Part shown: one piece after another, positions 50,164 through 60,215 of the stretch
How positions within the stretch are numbered: the first letter of the stretch is position 1
Layout of the letters: each line of letters begins with the position of its first letter
Assembly (NCBI RefSeq): GCF_023221595.1
Contig: NZ_CP096563.1
Span: 5,637,001-5,701,000 of the forward strand
Reading direction: 5' to 3'
Source: Rhodococcus qingshengii JCM 15477
GTDB taxonomy: Bacteria > Actinomycetota > Actinomycetes > Mycobacteriales > Mycobacteriaceae
Length of the DNA stretch: 64,000 nt
Notes under the pieces: generated by a model
Told to the model about the DNA's origin: nothing
Seen by the model: the letters and a program-made list of their open reading frames with translations, nothing else
The model's database searches: none
Position numbers and translations under genes: made by a program

Positions 50164-50201
50164 TCTCTCCGGACTTTCGATCGAGACCAAGTCCGGAGAG
50201 A
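50164..50201. terminator. Hairpin between convergent ADH and mycolyltransferase-like genes
   Basis: 13-bp perfect stem (50164-50176 with 50189-50201) and a 12-base loop, starting 6 bases after the ADH stop and ending 14 bases before the stop of the opposite gene. Confidence 0.78.
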
Positions 50202-50215
50202 TCCTCACTACAGCT

Positions 50216-51211
50216 TCACCAGGCGTTCATGGTGTCGAGGATTTGTCCTCTGGCCATCCACAATTCAGCAGACCAATACGGCCACGAGTGAATTCCGGCG
50301 GGCGGAAAGCTGTACGTCGCTGGGATTCCCAAGGATTTCAGGCGAATTTCGAATGCACGCGCGTGCACCCACGAGAGCGCCTCGAGCCCCATACCCGTCG
50401 CCGTGTGGAAGTAATCGATCGGCGCAGAGGGATGATCGTACGGTCCCGGGATGCCGTTGGACGACGAAATGTACATCGACAGTCCGCGAAGCGATTCCGC
50501 GTTGACAAACGGGTCGTTGCGAAGCCATCCGGATGACCACGGCGGGCCCCACATCGAATCGACGTTGTACCGGCCGGCGTCGAACATGGCTACGCGGATC
50601 GCTTCACGCATACCCGGACCCGAGATATTGATGTAGCCGGACAGCGAGCCGGCGAACTTGAACTGATCCCGATGATGCCCCGCCAGGTTCAACGCGGCAC
50701 TGCCGCCCATCGACAACCCGATGATCGCATTGTTGGTTGGTGAAACGCCATACCCTGCAAGGAAGTCCGGAAGCTCGCGGGTGAGGAACGTTTCCCACCT
50801 GTACGTTATCGGCTGAGCGTTGAAATTGGACGGCGCGTACCAATCCGTGTAGAAACTCGACTCACCGCCGACCGGCATCACCAACGTGATGTTGTCATTG
50901 CGGTATTGATCGAGTGCGTTCGTTTCGAAACTCCAAGCATTTCTGTCGTTTTGCGCGCGAAGACCGTCGAGCAGGTACAACGCGGCGTTGCCACCGCGCG
51001 CGGCCCACTGCACCTGAACCTTGATGTTTCCCATCGAAGACGGGACCCACAACTCGTCGTACCCACCCCATGGCGCCGAGCGCGCCGGAGTAGCACTCGC
51101 GGCGGTCGGACCGAACATACCGCCGAGCAGGATTATCGACAACAACGCCGCTACGAGCACCCGCACCCGCCGTGTATTGCGTTCGGGCAACGTGAATCTG
51201 ATTCTCTGCAA
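50216..51211 (-). CDS. Antigen-85-type mycolyltransferase/esterase
   Basis: 331 residues with a Sec signal peptide (RVLVAALLSIILLGGMFGPTAASA). The alpha/beta-hydrolase domain shows the Ag85 pattern: VQVQWAARGGNAALYLLDGLRAQNDRNAWSFET, the WETFLTRELPDFLA segment, nucleophile in GLSMGGSAAL, and catalytic His in HSWPYW. Ag85 proteins transfer mycolic acids to trehalose and arabinogalactan in the cell envelope, so this gene marks the mycolic-acid-bearing lineage. Confidence 0.9.
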   Translation of the reverse strand: MQRIRFTLPERNTRRVRVLVAALLSIILLGGMFGPTAASATPARSAPWGGYDELWVPSSMGNIKVQVQWAARGGNAALYLLDGLRAQNDRNAWSFETNALDQYRNDNITLVMPVGGESSFYTDWYAPSNFNAQPITYRWETFLTRELPDFLAGYGVSPTNNAIIGLSMGGSAALNLAGHHRDQFKFAGSLSGYINISGPGMREAIRVAMFDAGRYNVDSMWGPPWSSGWLRNDPFVNAESLRGLSMYISSSNGIPGPYDHPSAPIDYFHTATGMGLEALSWVHARAFEIRLKSLGIPATYSFPPAGIHSWPYWSAELWMARGQILDTMNAW

Positions 51212-51412
51212 GGTTGTGTCTTTCCCCGAAACTGCGCATCAAGAAACTCGCTTCGGTAAGTGCATCGTCGGTTCCATTGTCGACGTGTTTGTCCCTTTCC
51301 GGGGGCTCCGGTGTTACAAAGTCGAGGTCATCGCAACAATCGGACAACTGTCGTGCCGAGCGAATCCAGGTGGCGAAAAGCACAATTCACGAAGCACGCT
51401 GAATGCGCTCAC

Positions 51413-52003
51413 TCAGCCGAGTGACGAAGCGATCGCATCACGACCTGCGGCAGCACACGCTTGGTCCTGCATTCCGTCTGGAGCGCCACCGACACCGATA
51501 CCGGCGATCGCCCCGGCTCCAGCCTTCAATGTGACTCCACCTGCAAGGAAGAGAGTGCCGGGAAGGTCGGCGATGGTTGATCCTTCGCCTTTGGTACGCT
51601 GCGAGAGGTCACTGGTGTCGGCTCCGAAAGCTGCAGAGGTGTATGCCTTCTCGCGTGAGGCTTCCACCGTGTGCTGGGCTGCGTTGTCGCCGCGCACCAT
51701 GGCGATGACATTTCCCGCGCGGTCTACGACGGAGACGGTGACGAAGCCGAGACCGTCGGCGCGGCATTTCGCCAGGGCCGCACCAGCAGCCTTCACTGCT
51801 GCGTCGGCACTGAGTCGATTCTGAGTGACAATCGCCGAATCACCGGTCGCGGCAGGCTGCTGCGTGGCAGTAATCGACGTCGTGCTCGATGCGTTCGCCA
51901 CCGGTGTGTCGGTGGTCGAGCATGCGGCGCTGGCAAGGATTGCGACAACCGGAACGGCGACAGCGAGCGTACGGGGAAGTCGTGTGTAAATGCGGTGGTT
52001 CAT
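51413..52003 (-). CDS. HbpS/GlcG-family heme-binding-like lipoprotein
   Basis: 196 residues, start at ATG 52003. Lipoprotein signal with lipobox ASAAC, a Ser/Thr-rich linker, then a GlcG/HbpS domain: LSADAAVKAAGAALAKCRADGLGFVTVSVVDRAGNVIAMVRGD and SREKAYTSAAFGADTSDL, ending GIGVGGAPDGMQDQACAAAGRDAI. HbpS in Streptomyces binds heme and works with the SenS-SenR two-component system under redox stress. A two-component pair starts 170 bp away in the opposite direction, an arrangement reminiscent of HbpS-SenSR, though the kinase need not be SenS. Confidence 0.85.
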   Translation of the reverse strand: MNHRIYTRLPRTLAVAVPVVAILASAACSTTDTPVANASSTTSITATQQPAATGDSAIVTQNRLSADAAVKAAGAALAKCRADGLGFVTVSVVDRAGNVIAMVRGDNAAQHTVEASREKAYTSAAFGADTSDLSQRTKGEGSTIADLPGTLFLAGGVTLKAGAGAIAGIGVGGAPDGMQDQACAAAGRDAIASSLG

Positions 52004-52172
52004 GTCGGGCACACTTTCAATCGAATGGTTCGAAACCGTCCACTACAGCGTCGCGTCCGGCGGCGGGTGCGCACATCGGGCGCTCGGGTGACGAACCGTG
52101 CCCCCTACGGCTACCCGGATATCATCCGAATGGTTGATACGACGGCCTGGTGCCCTCCGTAACATTCGAGGG

Positions 52173-53357
52173 ATGAGTAACGGAGCCATGAACGCCGACG
52201 CCGAACGCGGCCTACGCGGCCCGTTGGCGTATGCGATCCACGCGTCGTTCTTCGTACTGCTGTCTACATCGGGAGTTCGGTACGTCACAGTCCACGGGAC
52301 CAGCGGTCGGTTCGGGGTTGTACTCGTCCTGGCCGTGGTCCTCGCCCTGCTCTACGCCGTCATGGCCACGGTGTCCTCGCGAGATGTGGTTCGCCAACGG
52401 CTGTGGATGTGGCCGGTACTGAGCGCATGGGCAGCGCTGGTCTGGCTTGCCCCGAGTTTCGCGTGGTGTGCGTTTCCCGTTCTCTTCCTCTGCATTCGTC
52501 TGTATCCGAGCAAGATCGCCTACTCCCTCGTCGGGATCCTGGGCGTCCTCGCCGGTATCGCGTTCTACCGGGTCACCGGTCGTGCCGAATTGGTGACACT
52601 TCTCGGGCCGCTGTGCACCGCGGCACTGGTCGCGGCCGCGTACGGGCAGATGGAACGCGATGCCCGAGAACGCCTTCGGCTTCTGCGTCAGGTAGCAGAA
52701 GCGCAATCTGCATTGGCAGATACCGAACGCGCTGCCGGCGTTGCCGCTGAGCGAGAGCGCCTCGCGCGCGAAATCCACGACACAGTTACCCAGGGACTGG
52801 CGAGCGCCCTTCTACGGCTCGAGGCAGCCGAACAAACGTGGAATACAACGGGTTCGCCGTCTCGAGCCGATGTCGATGCCGCAGCAGAGAACATCCGAAC
52901 GAGCTTGATGCAGAGTCGCGACCTCGTCCACGATCTGGCGCCGACCAAGGGCGGTACGGGCGACTTCGACGCCTTGGTCGTGGCCGCCGCCCGCCAGTTC
53001 GTCCCGGCCGTTCGGATCCGCACCGTCGGTGAAGCCGACATCTTGCCCTCGGACGTAGCTCATGCCGTCGTGCGAGTGGTCTCGAGCGCGTCCTCCAACA
53101 TCGCCCGCCACGCTCGCGCCGAAACGGCGGGCGTGACGATCACGTATCTCGACCACTCCGTCTCCGTAGACATCTTCGACGACGGCGTCGGCTTCGATCC
53201 GGGAAAGCTCGCCGACCATTCTCGGTACGGTGGATACGGCCTGCGTGCGATGCGAAGCCGCGTCGCACAGCTCGGCGGATCGTTCACCGTGGAAAGTGCA
53301 CCGGGAGACGGCACCGTCGTCGCGGCCCAGTTCCCTCTCGAACGGAGGATCCGGTGA
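52173..53357 (+). CDS. NarL-type sensor histidine kinase
   Basis: 394 residues from ATG 52173; ATG 52188 behind GGAG is the alternative. Four or five membrane helices (residues about 20-150) precede a HisKA_3 dimer domain with the phospho-acceptor in AREIHDTVTQGLASALLRLEAAE. The ATPase domain shows SSASSNIARHARAE (N box), DIFDDGVGFDPG (G1) and GGYGLRAMRSRV (G2). It is coupled to its response regulator by a GTGA overlap. The neighbouring divergent HbpS-like lipoprotein might modulate it. Confidence 0.9.
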   Translation: MSNGAMNADAERGLRGPLAYAIHASFFVLLSTSGVRYVTVHGTSGRFGVVLVLAVVLALLYAVMATVSSRDVVRQRLWMWPVLSAWAALVWLAPSFAWCAFPVLFLCIRLYPSKIAYSLVGILGVLAGIAFYRVTGRAELVTLLGPLCTAALVAAAYGQMERDARERLRLLRQVAEAQSALADTERAAGVAAERERLAREIHDTVTQGLASALLRLEAAEQTWNTTGSPSRADVDAAAENIRTSLMQSRDLVHDLAPTKGGTGDFDALVVAAARQFVPAVRIRTVGEADILPSDVAHAVVRVVSSASSNIARHARAETAGVTITYLDHSVSVDIFDDGVGFDPGKLADHSRYGGYGLRAMRSRVAQLGGSFTVESAPGDGTVVAAQFPLERRIR

Positions 53358-53983
53358 CCACCACCATTCGCGTGTTCCTCGTCGACGATCATCTGGTCGT
53401 GCGAGCCGGGCTGAGAGCGCTGCTGAACACTCAGCCGGACGTCGAAGTAGTAGGCGAAGCATCGTCCGGCGAGGAGGCGGCCACGGCGATACCGTCGGCC
53501 TCACCGGATCTGGTGATGATGGATCTGGACATGGGCACCGGCATGCACGGTGCAGAAGCGATCAAACGCCTGCGAAGCGACGGTGTCGATGTTCCCGTAC
53601 TGGTTTTCACGACGTATGACACCGACGCCGACGTCGTGCGGGCCGTGGACGCCGGTGCCATCGGTTACCTACTCAAGGACTCGACTCCTGACGAGATCTT
53701 CGGCGCGGTGCGCGGCGCGGTAGCCGGGCGCAGCGTCCTCTCCCCCGCCGTGGCCTCTCGTCTCGTCCAGCAGATGCAGCGCCCGCAGGAAGCGCTCACC
53801 GCCCGTGAGTCCGAACTGCTCAGCCTGCTCGCCGAGGGGATGACCAACCGCGAGCTGGGTAAAGCGCTCTTCATCAGCGAAGCGACGGTGAAAACACACC
53901 TCGGGCACATCTACGCCAAACTCGGTGTCGATAACCGCTCTGCCGCAGTGTCCGTCGCACTACGTCGCGACGGAATACGCTGA
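53354..53983 (+). CDS. NarL/LuxR-type response regulator
   Basis: 209 residues from GTG 53354. Receiver: acidic pair in FLVDDHLVVRAGLRALL, phospho-acceptor in VMMDLDMG, Thr in VLVFTTYD and Lys in GYLLKDSTP. Output LuxR HTH: LTARESELLSLLAEGMTNRELGKALFISEATVKTHLGHIYAKLGV. Partner of the upstream kinase; target genes cannot be read. Confidence 0.92.
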   Translation: MTTTIRVFLVDDHLVVRAGLRALLNTQPDVEVVGEASSGEEAATAIPSASPDLVMMDLDMGTGMHGAEAIKRLRSDGVDVPVLVFTTYDTDADVVRAVDAGAIGYLLKDSTPDEIFGAVRGAVAGRSVLSPAVASRLVQQMQRPQEALTARESELLSLLAEGMTNRELGKALFISEATVKTHLGHIYAKLGVDNRSAAVSVALRRDGIR

Positions 53984-54004
53984 CCTCGGTGGCAGCCGAA
54001 CAGC

Positions 54005-54370
54005 TCAGCCGCCCATCGCCTTACGCACTCCGTCGATCAGTTCGAGGAATTCAGCCTTGGGAGCAAAGTCGACATACTCCGAGTCGTCGATCGCTCCGGG
54101 AACGTGACCGGGTGCCCAGTAGAACACGTCGCCGGCATCGTAGGTTTGCCGACCTGCTTCGGAATCTGTGTAGATCCTTCCTTTCAAGACGTATCCGTAG
54201 TGCGGACATTGACAGCGCCCGCCTTCCAATTGTGCGAACGGTTCGGCGAAGTCTGCACCAGCAGGAATTTTGACGAAGTTGACGATCATGTCGCCTTCTT
54301 CTCGCATCCGCAATTCGAATTCGCCGTCCTGCAACACGATGGGAAGATCGTGAGCCGAGATGGTGTGCAT
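54005..54370 (-). CDS. Cupin-domain protein
   Basis: 121 residues from ATG 54370. A single small cupin with RCQCPHYGYVLKGRIYTD and YDAGDVFYWAPGHVPGA; the first motif has Cys/His residues that could form a metal site. It lies 17 bases behind the aldehyde dehydrogenase and is the last gene of the extended cat gene row. Function unknown; a role in aromatic catabolism is inferred from position only. Confidence 0.78.
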   Translation of the reverse strand: MHTISAHDLPIVLQDGEFELRMREEGDMIVNFVKIPAGADFAEPFAQLEGGRCQCPHYGYVLKGRIYTDSEAGRQTYDAGDVFYWAPGHVPGAIDDSEYVDFAPKAEFLELIDGVRKAMGG

Positions 54371-54387
54371 AGGAGTACCTTTCGACT

Positions 54388-55851
54388 TCAGAAGGGGAAG
54401 GTCTGCGCCGCTGGCCGGCTGGTTCGCCACTGCCAGGTGGTGAATTCGTCCCAACTGCTTTGAGTTCCGAATCTCGCGCCGTTTCCGGAGGCACCCGTGC
54501 CACCGAATGGTGCATAGGCATCGTTGTTCAAAGTCTGATCGTTGATGTGCACGATGCCGGTACGCAGTCGGTCCGCGATCCGCTCGCCGCGTTCAACCGA
54601 TCCTGTTTGAATGGCAGCAACCAGACCGTATTCGCTGTCATTGGCCGACCTGACTGCCTCGTCTTCGTCCTTGACGATCACGACGGGCGCCACGGGCCCG
54701 AAGATTTCTTCACGGAACGCGGGCATGTCCGAGGTGACTCCGGCCAGGACGGTCGGCTGATAGAAGAGCCCTTCGTATGTTCCACCGGCGCGGATTTCGG
54801 CGCCGGCCGCCTTGGTGCCCTGGACGATTCGATCGACGTTCGCAATCTGCCGCGCGTTGATGAGCGGTCCGAGAGCGACGTCGCCTGTATTGGGATCCCC
54901 GACCGGCAGGACCGCTGCGCGCTTGGCCAGCAGGTCCAGGTACTGATCGGCGACCGATTCCAACACGATGTGGCGGCCTGCGGTCATGCAGACCTGCCCC
55001 TGATGCAGGAACGAACCCCACGCGCCCGCCGAGCTCGCGGCATCCAGGTCTGCGTCGTCGAGGACGATCAGCGCATTGTTCCCACCCAGTTCCAGCGAGA
55101 CACGCTTGAGCGTGCGACCGGCAGTTGCCCCGACCTGACGGCCGACGGCGGTCGAACCCGTGAAGGACACCATCGCGATGCTCGGGCTCTCGCACAATGC
55201 CTGACCAGGTTCCGCGTCACCGGCGAGCACATGCAGGAGGCCTTCGGGAAGACCTGCGGACGTGAACAATTCCGCGATGACCGCACCCCCGCTGATCGCG
55301 GTTTGAACATCCGGCTTGAGAACGACGCCATTTCCGAGCGCCAAGGCGGGGGCGACAGCGCGCATGGCGAGGAGAAGCGGGAAATTCCACGGGCTGATCA
55401 CGCCGACCACACCCAGGGGCACCCGGCGAGCGATGCTCGTGCGCCCCTCCTGGCTGGCGGGCAGAAGGTGCCCGAACGGCTGTGTCGGCAGTGCCGAGGC
55501 TTCCCACAGTTCGGAGATGACAAGATCAACTTCGAATGCGGCTTTCCCTGGTACGGAACCACCTTCACGGATCAACCAGCGCTCCACCTCGGCTCGCTCG
55601 GCTTCCAAAATCTGCGCTGCCTTACGGATCACCGAAGCGCGAGCCTGCCCGATCGTCGCCGCCCACGCCGGCTGCGCGGCCGACGCGATGTGTGCCGCTC
55701 GATCGATATCCGCAGCAGTCGCCGTGCCGATCACACCGAGCACCTCGCCGGTAGCTGGTTCGAGCGACTCGACGGTGTCACCGCCTCCGTCGATCCATTG
55801 GCCGTCGAAAATCTTTCCGTGCCATTGCTGATGAGCGAGCAGATTCGTCAT
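54388..55851 (-). CDS. Aromatic-type aldehyde dehydrogenase
   Basis: 487 residues from ATG 55851. ALDH landmarks: SPWNFPLLLAMRAVAPALALGNGVVLKP, FTGSTAVGRQV, catalytic Glu in VSLELGGNNALIV and Cys in HQGQVCMTAGR, and EEIFGPVAPVVIV. Overall it resembles benzaldehyde/vanillin/salicylaldehyde dehydrogenases. Following catABC and an AraC regulator in the same direction, it may oxidise an aromatic aldehyde to an acid that enters through the catechol branch. Exact substrate unknown. Confidence 0.88.
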   Translation of the reverse strand: MTNLLAHQQWHGKIFDGQWIDGGGDTVESLEPATGEVLGVIGTATAADIDRAAHIASAAQPAWAATIGQARASVIRKAAQILEAERAEVERWLIREGGSVPGKAAFEVDLVISELWEASALPTQPFGHLLPASQEGRTSIARRVPLGVVGVISPWNFPLLLAMRAVAPALALGNGVVLKPDVQTAISGGAVIAELFTSAGLPEGLLHVLAGDAEPGQALCESPSIAMVSFTGSTAVGRQVGATAGRTLKRVSLELGGNNALIVLDDADLDAASSAGAWGSFLHQGQVCMTAGRHIVLESVADQYLDLLAKRAAVLPVGDPNTGDVALGPLINARQIANVDRIVQGTKAAGAEIRAGGTYEGLFYQPTVLAGVTSDMPAFREEIFGPVAPVVIVKDEDEAVRSANDSEYGLVAAIQTGSVERGERIADRLRTGIVHINDQTLNNDAYAPFGGTGASGNGARFGTQSSWDEFTTWQWRTSRPAAQTFPF

Positions 55852-56005
55852 GCGTTCCTCGATTCGTAGCTTTCGCTGCGGTCCTCGCTGTTCGTGGACC
55901 TGAGCTCTTCGCGAGCCTGAAAAAGCGATCTGGAACACACTCTGCCCCGGTATTCGGGCTCCCAGTTGTCGTGATCGGACACGTTTGTTGTTCGGATGCG
56001 ACAGA

Positions 56006-56953
56006 TCAGTGACGTTCGCGGGCGTTCGGATCAGGCGAGTTACGTACTTCCGACGGCGCCGCACCGAATTCCGCTTTGAACGCACGCGAAAACGCTGGTG
56101 CGTCATGGAAACACCATCGTGCAGCCAGGATGGAGATCGAATGACCCCGCAGTGAGACGTCGGTGAGATCGCGGCGTACGCGGATCAACCGTTCGCGGCG
56201 AATCAGCGCACTGAGGGTCAGATCCCCGTCACCGAAGTGACGCTGAACGGTTCGCGGCGACAGGTGCAGCGCACCGGCGATCGACGCGACCGAGAGGTCT
56301 GGTGAGTCGAGATTCCGAAGCGCATATCGCAAGATCTCCTCTCGCGTCGAACGTCCGGGTGTCGCGGGCGCAGATCCTTGCATCAGAACTGCCGAAGCGA
56401 GATTGACTCCAGCATCTCCGAGAAGCCCGGCTGCGCTGCCGTCGACCTGGGATGCAACAGCGCCCGAGATGAAATTTTCCAGCAATGCACCGGACCCACG
56501 CCGACCGTCGTGGGTGCGCTCGAGCGCGCAATTCAGTTCTCGCTCGGTCAGACTCACCGCACTGCGCGGTAGGGTCATGACGGTGCACGACCAGTGACCG
56601 TCGAAACGCAGCGCGTACGAATGCTCGACGTCGTAGAGAATCATCGCGCCGGGCGGGGCCGTCAACTCGCGGTCCGATTGGCGCAGTATCGCGCTCCCGG
56701 TTCGGACCGTGCAGATCTTGAGCAGATCACTACCGTGTCGCTTTGCTGCGCGTGCGCTCCGCCGCAGTATCTGCGGTGAACCGGAGATGTCGAAAGCGCC
56801 TACGTCCCCGAGACTTACGCCGCTGACCGTACCGACAGGCGCGGCATCGACGGAACTCTCGGGGCACAGGCCACCGAAGGTCTCCGACATCTCGCAGTGC
56901 CACTGCTGCACAGATTCCGGCAGGCTCGGAGGCGTGGCAGACACGGCAGACAT
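56006..56953 (-). CDS. AraC-family regulator linked to catC
   Basis: 315 residues. C-terminal AraC/XylS HTH pair: LSVASIAGALHLSPRTVQRHFGDGDLTLSALIRRERLIRVRRDL and SISILAARWCFHDAPAFSRAFKAEFGAAPSEV. The N-terminal domain (about 45-180; ILRRSARAAKRHGSDLLKICTVRTGSAILRQSDRELTAPPGAMILYD) is of the AraC_binding_2 type common among aromatic-catabolism activators. Its ATG is only 6 bases after the catC stop, so it can be co-transcribed with catABC, while it probably activates the downstream ALDH/cupin genes. Confidence 0.87.
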   Translation of the reverse strand: MSAVSATPPSLPESVQQWHCEMSETFGGLCPESSVDAAPVGTVSGVSLGDVGAFDISGSPQILRRSARAAKRHGSDLLKICTVRTGSAILRQSDRELTAPPGAMILYDVEHSYALRFDGHWSCTVMTLPRSAVSLTERELNCALERTHDGRRGSGALLENFISGAVASQVDGSAAGLLGDAGVNLASAVLMQGSAPATPGRSTREEILRYALRNLDSPDLSVASIAGALHLSPRTVQRHFGDGDLTLSALIRRERLIRVRRDLTDVSLRGHSISILAARWCFHDAPAFSRAFKAEFGAAPSEVRNSPDPNARERH

Positions 56954-56959
56954 GGCGGG

Positions 56960-57241
56960 CTACTTGATCGAAGATCCGTGCTGCGTCAACGGCATGACCT
57001 CGATGGTCATGTACGGGAACAGGGGCAGGTTCCAGAGAATCTCATGGAGTTCGTCAGCCGACTCGACATCGAAGATGCTGATGTTGCTGAACTGTCCCAC
57101 AATTCGCCACAGATGCACCCACTTTCCCTGTCGCTGAAGGTCTTGCGAGTACGCCTTCTCCGTTGCGACGGTATCGGCGCGTACTTCCGGATCCAGGTCG
57201 CGCGGAATATCGACGTCCATCCGAACGTGAAAGAGTGCCAT
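56960..57241 (-). CDS. catC: Muconolactone delta-isomerase
   Basis: 93 residues, the normal CatC length. MALFHVRMDVDIPRDLDPEVRAD, KAYSQDLQRQGKWVHLWRIVGQFSN and LHEILWNLPLFPYMTIEVMPLTQHGSS are family hallmarks. It isomerises muconolactone to beta-ketoadipate enol-lactone, the third step of catechol ortho cleavage. It lies 13 bases behind catB. Confidence 0.95.
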   Translation of the reverse strand: MALFHVRMDVDIPRDLDPEVRADTVATEKAYSQDLQRQGKWVHLWRIVGQFSNISIFDVESADELHEILWNLPLFPYMTIEVMPLTQHGSSIK

Positions 57242-57254
57242 GTTCTTCTATCCT

Positions 57255-58376
57255 CTAGTTCCTGGTCCAGGTCTTGACGGCGTCCATGTTCAGTTCGACT
57301 CCCAGGCCAGGTCCGGCGGGGAGGTGCAACTGACCCTCGGAATACTTCAAGGGTTCCTGAAGCAACTCTTCACTGAAGAGCAGTGGGCCGAAAAGCTCTG
57401 TTCCGAAGTTGATTCCGGGCTCGGCGCACGCGAAGTGCAACGAAGCGGCGGTGCCGATCGGGCCTTCGATGGACGTCGCACCGTGGCACGCGATACCGGC
57501 GGCCTTGGCAATCGCGACGATGTCGCGGCTGCGCTGGAGGCCACCACATTTGGTGGTCTTGAGGGCGATGACATCGGCGGCGCTCCGGCGGGCGATTTCC
57601 AGAGCGTCGTGTGGGGTCTGCACACTCTCGTCGGCCATGATCGGAATCGGTAGAAGCCTACTGAGTTCGGCGAGGACCTCGATTTGGTCTGCCGGAGTGG
57701 GTTGTTCGATCAGTTCGACTCCACCCTCGGCGAGTTGCGGCAAGTACCGCAGGGCAGTGAAGCGATCCCACCGTGCGTTGACGTCGACACGGACTCCGGC
57801 GTGGCCGTCCAGCGCCTGCGCGATGTTGACGATGCGCGCAACGTCGACTGCTGGATCGAGTGCTCCCATCTTGAGTTTGAAGCTGAAATTGAGCCGGGAT
57901 TCGAGCTTTTCGTGAGCTTCCTCGATGATCTCGTCCGCCGGCGCAGCACCCAGTGCCCACGTGACGTCGACACTCTCGCGGAAAGCCCCGCCGAGGAGCG
58001 TGTGCACGGGGACTCCCAGGCTACGCGCCCAGGCGTCGTGCAACGCCACGTCGACTGCGGCCTTCGCGAATCGTGCATTGGCAACAACTTTTTCGATGTC
58101 GGCCATGATCGCGGTGATGTGATCCACGCGCCTGCCGACCACCACCGGCGCGATGTACTTCTCGATGATGACCTGCATCGTCTCCACCGATTCGCCACCC
58201 CACCACGGCCCGCCCGGAACGACTCCTTCGCCGTATCCGATCACCCCGTCGGAGGTGCGAATCGCGACCAGCAACAACGGCTGCGCCGTCATCGACGTGG
58301 TGGCGAACTTGTGGGGGCGAACCAGCGGAACGTCGAGGATGGTCGTCTCGATGGAGACGATCGACAGGTCTGTCAT
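57255..58376 (-). CDS. catB: cis,cis-Muconate cycloisomerase
   Basis: 373 residues from ATG 58376. Enolase-superfamily/MLE fold: the N-terminal capping domain contains VPLVRPHKFATTSM, the KxK acid-base motif is in FSFKLKMG, and metal ligands follow in VRVDVNARW, ELIEQP and MADESVQTPHD, with the catalytic Lys in VIALKTTKCGG. It converts cis,cis-muconate to (+)-muconolactone. Middle gene of catABC, 29 bases behind catA. Confidence 0.95.
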   Translation of the reverse strand: MTDLSIVSIETTILDVPLVRPHKFATTSMTAQPLLLVAIRTSDGVIGYGEGVVPGGPWWGGESVETMQVIIEKYIAPVVVGRRVDHITAIMADIEKVVANARFAKAAVDVALHDAWARSLGVPVHTLLGGAFRESVDVTWALGAAPADEIIEEAHEKLESRLNFSFKLKMGALDPAVDVARIVNIAQALDGHAGVRVDVNARWDRFTALRYLPQLAEGGVELIEQPTPADQIEVLAELSRLLPIPIMADESVQTPHDALEIARRSAADVIALKTTKCGGLQRSRDIVAIAKAAGIACHGATSIEGPIGTAASLHFACAEPGINFGTELFGPLLFSEELLQEPLKYSEGQLHLPAGPGLGVELNMDAVKTWTRN

Positions 58377-58405
58377 CAAATCACTTTCTTCAGAGCAGTT
58401 GTGGA

Positions 58406-59362
<957 letters not shown>

Positions 59363-59444
59363 GCTTGTACTGTGCGCCCAGTCACAAGGTTTGTCAACCT
59401 TCGAAGGCGCCGATCGGGCATACCCGCAGATGAAAGGCCATTCC

Positions 59445-60215
59445 GTGAGCGAGAACGATCGCGATTACATTCAGAGCATCGAGCGTGGATTTGCTGTGCT
59501 GACGGCCTTCGACGAGAAGAACCCCAACCCGTCGCTCGCCGATCTTGCCGCCGAAACGGGTCTCTCCCGCCCAGCGGTCCGGCGCATCCTCCTCACGCTG
59601 CAGAAGCTCGGATACGTCACCGGCAACAACAGTCGGTGGTCGCTCACCCCACGCGTTCTGAGCATCGGGCAGCACTTCTCGGCATCACATGCCTTGACGG
59701 AGGCGGCGCTCCCTCGTCTGTTGGAGATCGCAGAACACACCCACGAGTCGGCGTCGCTCGGGGTGCTCGACGGTGTCGACGTGGTCTACGCCGCGCGTGT
59801 ACCCGTCCGGCGGATCATGAGCATCAACGTCAGCGTCGGCACCCGAGTGCCTGCATATGCCACCTCCATGGGTCGAGCCCTGCTAGCTTGGGCGCCAACC
59901 GAAATCGTCGACAACGTCATCGCGAACTCCACGTTCGACGCCCTCACACCCACCACGATCACCGACGAAGGCGCATTCCATACCGCCCTCCGGGTGGTGC
60001 GCGAGCAGGGATACGCGCTCACATCGGAGGAACTGGAAGACGGCCTGATTTCCCTCGCTGCTCCCGTCCGCGACGCCGGTGGAAGCGTCGTCGGAGTGAC
60101 AGCGTGTTCGACCTCGGCCGGACGAACATCCCCGGAAGCTTTCCGCGCCGACGTCGCGCCTTTCCTCGTCGAGAAGGCGAACCAACTCAGCGCGGACATG
60201 GGGTACCGAAGCTAG
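59445..60215 (+). CDS. catR: IclR-family regulator of the cat operon
   Basis: 256 residues from GTG 59445, chosen because GAAAGG ends 7 bases upstream and the length fits IclR proteins; an ATG at 59430 is the alternative. N-terminal IclR HTH: YIQSIERGFAVLTAFDEKNPNPSLADLAAETGLSRPAVRRILLTLQKLGYV. The C-terminal effector domain includes SINVSVGTRVPAYATSMGRALLAW and DGLISLAAPVRDAGGSVVGVTACST. Transcribed divergently from catA; expected to sense muconate or catechol and control catABC. Confidence 0.88.
   Translation: MSENDRDYIQSIERGFAVLTAFDEKNPNPSLADLAAETGLSRPAVRRILLTLQKLGYVTGNNSRWSLTPRVLSIGQHFSASHALTEAALPRLLEIAEHTHESASLGVLDGVDVVYAARVPVRRIMSINVSVGTRVPAYATSMGRALLAWAPTEIVDNVIANSTFDALTPTTITDEGAFHTALRVVREQGYALTSEELEDGLISLAAPVRDAGGSVVGVTACSTSAGRTSPEAFRADVAPFLVEKANQLSADMGYRS

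Noticed and set aside
54460..55869. 469-codon plus-strand open frame opposite the aldehyde dehydrogenase
   Set aside because: Shadow of the ALDH gene, which has all catalytic motifs.
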